From assembly GCF_022605165.1 (NCBI RefSeq), contig NC_063075.1, forward strand, positions 310,001 to 374,000: DNA of 64,000 nucleotides. The letters run 5' to 3'. This stretch comes from Purpureocillium takamizusanense (Eukaryota; Ascomycota; Sordariomycetes; Hypocreales; Ophiocordycipitaceae). This document shows positions 58,277 through 64,000 of the stretch, one piece after another. The position numbers and the translations under genes are program-made. Under the pieces are notes generated by a model that made no database searches, was not told where the DNA came from, and saw nothing but the letters and a program-made list of their open reading frames with translations. Position 1 is the stretch's first letter; each line of letters opens with the position of its first letter.

Positions 58277-60697
58277 ATGGAGATACAGTTTACCCTCCCC
58301 ATATCTGGCAACAGGAAAAATCGGACGGCGTAAGTGAAGATCGACCGGTGGACACCCGGAGAACACCTTAGCAGTGCTTGGCTGTCGCCTAATGAGCTAT
58401 GACTGACGCCGCTTCTCCCTTCCAGATCGCCCTTGACCCCTTCCTCGTCCTCCACGGTTTCTGCCAGGGGCACAATCCATCGTTTCGCGCTCGAATCCAG
58501 GGCGAGGCACACCCGGCGCAGCTCAACGCGAGCACGCACCGGGTGCAGCACCTGTAAGCACCCGCTCAGTCCATTACTGCTTCCCGAGCGTCCGTACTTG
58601 CGTGGCACGGGCATTACCGCATCCCGCAGTTTGCTGACGCCTACTCTCTTTAGGCAAGTGAGTTGCTCGATCCTGCGACATGGCAGCCTCGTATGGATTG
58701 ATTATGCTCTCATCCAAGCTCATGCCGGCATGTGTGTCTGAGGAGGTCCCCACTGACATGTCCCCAGGAAGCGCCACGTAAAGTGCGACGAGACGAGGCC
58801 GGCATGCCTCAATTGCTTAAGATGGCGAGGTTACTGCGACTCGTACGGCCAAAAATCAGGCGCGGCAGACTCTCGCGCCGGCTCGGACGTCCCCTCCACA
58901 AGCAGCAAACTATCAGCCGCGAAGAAAGGCCCGGTCCTCCTGACGGAGCCCTTGGTGAACGTGATTCGATTCACCAGTAGTGATGAGCGCGCATATTTTG
59001 AGGAGTGGTCGGTGCTCTCGGTCACGTTTCTGAGCGGAGGACTCGCGCAGACACGACTATGGACCGCGACGATGCCGCAGTTGACGCTCGAGGAGCCAAC
59101 TCTCCGATACGGCGCCATGGCCGTTGGAGCGCTGCGCAAGGCCTATGAGATCGAAGACCCGTCCACGACGCTGACCAAAAGCAACACGCACTATCTCAAC
59201 GCCGTCATCTACTATTGCGAAGCCCTTCGGCTCCAGTCCAAGGCGCAGCCGACCAGGGAGGGCTTGAGGACGGCCCTCCTTTCCTCTCTGCTATTCATCT
59301 GCTTCGAGGCCCAGCGTGGGAACATGGCGGCCGCTCTCAAACATGTGACGCATGGCTTCAGCATGCTCAACGAGCTGGCAGCGTGCACCGACAAGGCCCC
59401 CAGTCTCGTCAGCATAGCCCCAGCTCCGCCCGCACTGGTCCAGGAGATCCTCGACTGTTACAAGCCACTCGAGCTGCAGTCCAGGTCCTTCATGGGATCG
59501 TACAGGAAATTCTTCTTCCCCCCTCAGCTACCTACGCAGAGGCCAGGCGTTGGGGCCATGCCACAGACGGCGCTGGCGGGCTCAAGCACCGGCCATCCCG
59601 TGCAGACGCCTGCGAGCCAGCCAGGGACGCCCTGGAGCAAGGGCTCTATGACTCCCACATGCTCCCGAACCGGTCTCCCGAGCCCCCAGAGCCAGCCAAG
59701 CCCGGGCAGCCCGGACTCGTCCGGCTCGAGACAGTCCTCGTCAACCGGTCCGCCGGGTCGCCCCCCTGGCATCCTTCCGTTCACAAAGCACTCACCATAC
59801 TTCCGACCAAAACTCAGCAGTATCACTTGCTTGGAAGAGATGCCAGCCCACTTCAAAGACATGGATGAGGTGCAGGGGTACTGGGGGCTTGTCCAGAGGA
59901 ACATGGTTCAGCATATCCCTATGCTCACCTTGATGACGACTCGGCTTGCACTCACAAAGGCCGTCAATGAAGCGGATCTGGAGGCGAGGCTGGCGAGCGT
60001 CAAGCAGAACACGCAAATAACCGATTTCGTTGCCGAGTCGAGGTACTGGCTGCAGCGATGGGTCGAGGCCTTTGAGCCGCTATTCCAAAGTTCGTGCCGA
60101 AAGTCAGTCAGCGATCCCAAGGGATACCTGCAAACCATTAGCATCCGCATCGAGTATCTCATCCTGTATATCTACACAACATTACCTCGTTTTTCGGGTC
60201 TCATCACGGTCAAAGGGCTCACGACACAGTACAAGGAGATCAACAAGTATGCGGAGACGCTCCTCATGGCAAGACCCAGCTGCGGGTTCGCCATGGACAC
60301 TGGATGGACCTGGCCCTTGTTCGTATCAGCCTTTGGTTGCAGAGACCCAGCGGTGAGAGCTGATGCGATCCGCATTCTGGGGCAATATCCAATACGGAAT
60401 GCGCTGCGCGACAGCCGCATCTTCCGTGCGATTGCGCTGAAGAATGACGAGGTGGAGGCAAACATCTTGCTGGAGGGCGACGAAAACGAACAGTGGCTGC
60501 GACTGAGGCGAAGGGAACTCGTCTTTGAGGACTTTGGAACCACCATCATATACCGCTCGTCGCAGAAAAACCTAGAGACGGGCGAGTGGGAGCTCGTCGA
60601 GGAGCACGCCAGCTATAACGTTGATCCGGACGGCGCACTTGACTGGCATAGAGTGCCCATTTCGGAGTCGGCGTCGATCCTCTCGGGTGTTTGCTAA
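58277..60697 (+). CDS. Zn(II)2Cys6 transcription factor
   Basis: Nuclear DNA-binding regulator. My exon model: 58277-58329, 58426-58553, 58654-58657, 58768-60697, giving 704 residues with all introns GT-AG and all phases in agreement. The zinc cluster (Cys58 to Cys85) has the canonical spacing: C-x2-C-x6-C-x6-C-x2-C-x6-C, reading TGCSTCKKRHVKCDE then RPACLNCLRWRGYC. It can only be completed through a 4-nt exon (GCAA), which supplies part of the second Cys and of the next Lys codon. The ATG at 58277 follows an in-frame stop. The rest is the fungal-specific regulatory domain (for example RYGAMAVGALRKAYEI, LLSSLLFICFEAQRGN, LNELAAC), with a Ser/Pro-rich insert at about residues 260-345. Targets are unknown. 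Confidence 0.9.
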
Positions 60698-61169
60698 GAG
60701 GGAGGGAGCAGAACGTGAAACAGAGGACGACTTGATGAATCTACATTGGGTGGTAACATGATAAAGGGCGTTGATGTACTAGAAACCGGGATCTGCATGG
60801 CTGGCCATCGGGCCGTGAGCCTACACGGAAGCGGGCGTTGATTTCATCCTTGCTGGCATTGTACCGCGCACGTTGGCAAGTGACACACGAATGCGGTTCA
60901 CATAAAACACGATGGGCCGGGTTCTGAATCGTAACTGGTTGGTAATTGCGAAACTCCGTAGGCAGTCTATTACGGGCATGCGTGCGCAGCACAGTATACG
61001 GGGCAGAGGGAGTTATTGATGCCAAAAGTATCGTCGCCTTGAATGCCGACTTATGAGTGAGACTGCTGAGTCCTCCTCGACGAAAGCCTTCTGTAGAGCC
61101 GTTAGCGGGTCCATGGTGGAGGGTTCCACTGTATATATATAGTATGATTGCGAAGAAATCTTCAACGAA
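60698..61169. other. Intergenic region before the tRNA
   Basis: 3' side of the Zn2Cys6 gene. A TATATATA stretch at about 61132-61141 lies roughly 30 bases before the tRNA. No gene seen. Confidence 0.55.
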
Positions 61170-61251
61170 GCGTGATTGGTTTAGTGGTAAAATTCTCCGT
61201 TGCCATCCGAGCAACGTCGGGGAGCCCTGGGTTCGATTCCCAGATCACGCA
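61170..61251 (+). tRNA. tRNA-Gly (anticodon GCC) with a short intron
   Basis: Cloverleaf read by eye. The acceptor arms GCGTGAT and ATCACGC pair fully, with discriminator A at 61251. The D arm is TGGTTTAGTGGTAAAA, the A-box. The anticodon stem is CTCCG with CGGGG (one G-T pair), the loop TTGCCA...T gives anticodon GCC. About 11 bases (TCCGAGCAACG) lie between loop position 37 and the 3' part, as expected of a nuclear tRNA intron. The T arm CTGGG-TTCGATT-CCCAG is the B-box. A run of six T at 61263-61268 ends transcription. Confidence 0.93.
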
Positions 61252-62213
61252 ACGTCCATTTCTTTTTTCTCGCATTCTCTGAATCTTTTTTTTTTGGAAT
61301 CGCTCAGCTGTCTCAAAACTGGATGGTCACCAAGCAGGGAGGGAGGTGCCTGCTCTATTTTCTTCTCTCCCATATTCACCTAGAATGGCGGTGGCGGCAA
61401 TAGCACCGGCAGCAATAGCAGTAGCAAGAGTAGTATTATAAGGAGATGGCGGAAATGCAATTGTTTTCCAGCAAGTGACTAGAGCTCGATCTGTACAGCT
61501 ACTGTGGCATGATGTAGAGATTGATAGACGAGTCGCTACGGGGTATAGCGCGGTGCTGCCGCGCCATGTTCATAGAGTAAGTAGGAAGGAAAGGAATTGC
61601 TGCCGCGACATATAGATGGGAACATTGATAATACTAGGTAGCTACCTGGCGTGAGATTCTTGTCTGTGAGAATAGTACTGCTCATTTATTACTTAGGTAT
61701 TTACCTTAGCTACTAAGGTATCTTGTGGTTGATCATCTGCGGTGACTGTGCCATCGTGTACAGGTACTTTGTAAGGTGTAAGTTACCTAAGTGATGCAAG
61801 CATCCAATGCGAGGGTTAGGGTTACGCCTGGCGCCAACAGCTGCAGGGCTCAGCGGGTGTCAGTGGGTTCTATGGTTGCGGCTCTCATCCCCACCGCGCG
61901 CCAGTCGTCTTCATGCTTCCCCAAATCCCACGCGAGAAACAAACGCTCCACCACGACTACCAGTGCGACCTCGAGCCCACGGCGACGACTGCTCTGCCTG
62001 GATAAGTACCAACCACGATACCGTCTGCGCTCGCGCCCGTGCCCGCAACCCTGACAATCGCGGCGCATCGCCAGGGCCATCGCGCCACGCCGCCCGCCCA
62101 GCCATCGCGACGACCGCCCGCGGACTGACGGCACGTAGCTGCTCCCTGGTACCGCGCCAGGCGCGACCGTCCCAAGGCCGCGGAGGAGGAGTCGAGCGGC
62201 GGGGGACGACGCC
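61252..62213. other. Intergenic region, tRNA to SPT8
   Basis: Holds the terminator and the SPT8 promoter/leader. A telomere-like GGGTTAGGGTTA (two units, about 61812-61824) occurs but is too short to mean anything by itself. TA-rich patches near 61640-61720 are RIP-like or simply promoter DNA. No gene seen. Confidence 0.5.
61263..61268 (+). terminator. Pol III terminator of tRNA-Gly
   Basis: T6 twelve bases after the tRNA 3' end, with a longer T-run downstream as back-up. Confidence 0.8.
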
Positions 62214-64000
62214 ATGGATGAAGAGGACCGCTTCTCCGCCAGCTCGGCCGAGTCGGAGCGCGGCGACGAGCCCGACGAGCCCATGCAGGACGCCGACGAG
62301 CCTACCACGACCACCGCCCGTAACAACAGCAACAGCAACATCAACGACGCCGAGCCCGAGCCCGACGAGGACAACAATGACGACGCGGATGCCGACGACG
62401 ACGATGACGACGACGAGGGCGAGGGCGACAACGACCCCGAGGGCGGCGATGATGACGCCGACGCTGCCAACAACACCACTGTCGCCGCCTCCGCCGCGGC
62501 GCCCGATGCCCCCAACGAAAACAACGCCTCCCACGAGCCGCCGCGCCCCAAGTCGAGCAAGTCGGCTACCCCCCTGCCCTCAACCATGCCCTGGCGCCCG
62601 ACTGTTCGCCCCGAGGCTCTGACGGCAAAGCTCTACGACATCGTCCCGACCATGGCTGCGCCTCAGTCGACGAGCGTCAATGCCATGGCCATCACCCCCG
62701 ATCTGCGATATTGGATCACCGGCGGCTCTGACGGCTACATACGCAAGTACGACGGCCCTGGTACCATCAATGGCAAGCTGGCCCTCACCGTCGCCCAGAA
62801 GCACCCCTTTGTCGATAGTGTCACCAAGGCCGGCATCCTCATGTCGTATTGGGAGAATGAGGAGCCCGCGCCCCCCGGCCGTGGTGACCAGGACCACGTC
62901 CTGTCGCCCGTGTACTCATTGGCCGTCCATTCCCAGGCCCTATGGCTGCTCTCGGGCCTGGAATCGGGCGGCATCAACCTGCAGAGTGTGCGCCACGACG
63001 AGGGCAAGAAGATTGCCTGCTTGCAGCGACACACCAACGCCGTGAGCGTCCTGACCCTCGCCCCCGATGAAAAAAGTGTCCTGAGCGGCGGCTGGGACAA
63101 GAATATATTCGACTGGGACCTGAACACGGGCCAGCCCAAGCGGAGCTTCGATGGCAGCGGCGGCCAGATCTCGTCCGTGGAGCTTCGCCCGGCCAGCGGG
63201 GACCCCATCTCCGCCGAGGCCGACGAGCCCGTGGCCTCGCACACAATCGCTACCAACAACGATGCCCCCATGACCAACGGCGCCTTTCACGACCACGTTG
63301 ACGGCGGCGGCGGCGCGTCGGGGCTCGGAGATGGAGAGGCAGGCGATGCCCAGGATGGACAGGCGTCCCCAGCCCACGAGAGCCTGTTCGGCGGCAGCGA
63401 CGCAGGCAGCCTGTTCGGCGAGACGGCCGGGGAGCAGCCCTTTGGCCACGATGACGACGGCTACGGCGCGGGCATGGACATGATGGGCAGCCATGAAGGA
63501 GGCATGGATTACTCGGCTGATATGGCCATGACTGACATGGAGGCGGGGAAAGCCGCCGACGGCGAGCTGCCATCGGGCCAGATGCAGCCGCCGACGCAAA
63601 CGCAAACGCAGACGGAGACAGAGACGGACACGCAGCCTACGCAGGACGCCATGGACATTGACGGGACGAGTCAAGCCCAGGCCAAAGGTCACCACGAGTC
63701 TGCCGGTGCGACTCAGGCCGGCGCAGGAGCTTCTCCACGGCCGGCAACGACTCAGGACGGCCAGACCCAGCTGCAAGACACGCCTTCACGGCGACTATCA
63801 GAGGATAAGGCGCTCCTCAAGAGCTCCCCGTCCCCCCCGGCCGCAGTCTTCGCGACGGGCCAGCCATCATATACGCAGCAGCAGCAGCACGATCCATCGC
63901 AGACGTCGGCGACGACATTCCTATCGTCGGCTATCGACGGGGCGATACGGATCTGGGACCGACGAGTACCAAACCCCGTAGCGCGCATCGGCAACCGGGT
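62214..64000 (+). CDS. SPT8: Spt8-like SAGA subunit, WD40 protein (5' part, cut by window edge)
   Basis: WD40 subunit of the SAGA coactivator that contacts TBP; nuclear. The frame opens with ATG 62214 (MDEEDRFSASSAESERG) and stays open without intron for 595 codons to the window end. Residues 1-125 are strongly acidic (Asp/Glu with Asn and Ala runs). The Spt8 core then starts: STMPWRPTVRPEALTAKLYDIVPTMAAPQSTSVNAMAITPDLRYWITGGSDGYIRKYD, of which segments like these are characteristic. Blades include LSGLESGGINLQSVRH and SVLSGGWDKNIFDWDLNTGQPKR. A long Gly/Asp/Met/Gln/Thr-rich insert (about 340-560) separates later blades, ending FLSSAIDGAIRIWDRR near the edge. The remaining blades lie outside the window. 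Confidence 0.94.
   Translation, partial: MDEEDRFSASSAESERGDEPDEPMQDADEPTTTTARNNSNSNINDAEPEPDEDNNDDADADDDDDDDEGEGDNDPEGGDDDADAANNTTVAASAAAPDAPNENNASHEPPRPKSSKSATPLPSTMPWRPTVRPEALTAKLYDIVPTMAAPQSTSVNAMAITPDLRYWITGGSDGYIRKYDGPGTINGKLALTVAQKHPFVDSVTKAGILMSYWENEEPAPPGRGDQDHVLSPVYSLAVHSQALWLLSGLESGGINLQSVRHDEGKKIACLQRHTNAVSVLTLAPDEKSVLSGGWDKNIFDWDLNTGQPKRSFDGSGGQISSVELRPASGDPISAEADEPVASHTIATNNDAPMTNGAFHDHVDGGGGASGLGDGEAGDAQDGQASPAHESLFGGSDAGSLFGETAGEQPFGHDDDGYGAGMDMMGSHEGGMDYSADMAMTDMEAGKAADGELPSGQMQPPTQTQTQTETETDTQPTQDAMDIDGTSQAQAKGHHESAGATQAGAGASPRPATTQDGQTQLQDTPSRRLSEDKALLKSSPSPPAAVFATGQPSYTQQQQHDPSQTSATTFLSSAIDGAIRIWDRRVPNPVARIGNR

Noticed and set aside
58554..58767. Single GC-AG intron model for the zinc-cluster gene
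   Set aside because: It gives the same protein but needs a GC donor with poor context (AAGCACCC), while the micro-exon model uses canonical sites throughout. Not excluded.
61812..61824. Telomere-like GGGTTAGGGTTA
   Set aside because: Only two units, inside a gene-rich region next to SPT8; no sign of a chromosome end.
61850..62587. Long minus-strand frames opposite the start of SPT8
   Set aside because: Shadows of the acidic repeat-rich SPT8 coding sequence (Ser and Val runs from GAC codons).

Overview
This window is nuclear DNA of a filamentous ascomycete. The genes carry short GT-AG introns (mostly 50-110 nt) with CT(A/G)AC branch sites. The families are fungal: proteinase K-like subtilisins, a Zn(II)2Cys6 regulator, a BtgC-type GH17 glucanase, a BIM1-like copper protein and SAGA Spt8. 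A GC-rich coding style and two secreted subtilisins fit a hypocrealean sordariomycete (insect-, nematode- or fungus-associated), but the species is an inference only. I see 22 well-supported protein genes (one cut by the right edge) and one tRNA gene. Exon junctions were worked out by hand from reading frame, GT/AG and homology-like continuity.

Left block (1-13.3 kb), digestive and redox genes: two convergent, structurally identical proteinase K-like subtilisins (971-2351 + and 7019-8378 -) enclose a DUF3626 gene and a flavin monooxygenase with an NTF2-like front domain. After a 3.4-kb gene-poor gap comes a secreted serine carboxypeptidase. Endo- and exopeptidases together suggest extracellular protein digestion.

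Middle block (13.8-29.1 kb), accessory metabolism: an FAD/NAD(P) oxidoreductase, an isocitrate lyase/PEP-mutase family lyase, an M20 N-carbamoyl amino-acid-type amidohydrolase, an epoxide hydrolase-like enzyme, a VOC/glyoxalase-like protein, a membrane protein, an O-methyltransferase and a BBE-like FAD oxidase. There is no polyketide, peptide or terpene synthase in sight. A 70-bp inverted repeat with a partial direct duplication lies just before the lyase gene.

Third block (30-41 kb): a VIT/VWA protein and an MFS sugar transporter, separated and followed by AT-rich, minisatellite-bearing, RIP-like intergenic DNA.

Right block (39.8-64 kb), mostly housekeeping: STRAP-like WD40 protein and Doa1/Ufd3 (head to head), BIM1-like GPI protein, SRR1-like protein, BtgC glucanase, a 6.2-kb region without a convincing gene, a Zn2Cys6 regulator whose zinc cluster appears to be assembled through a 4-nt micro-exon, tRNA-Gly(GCC), and the 5' part of SPT8.
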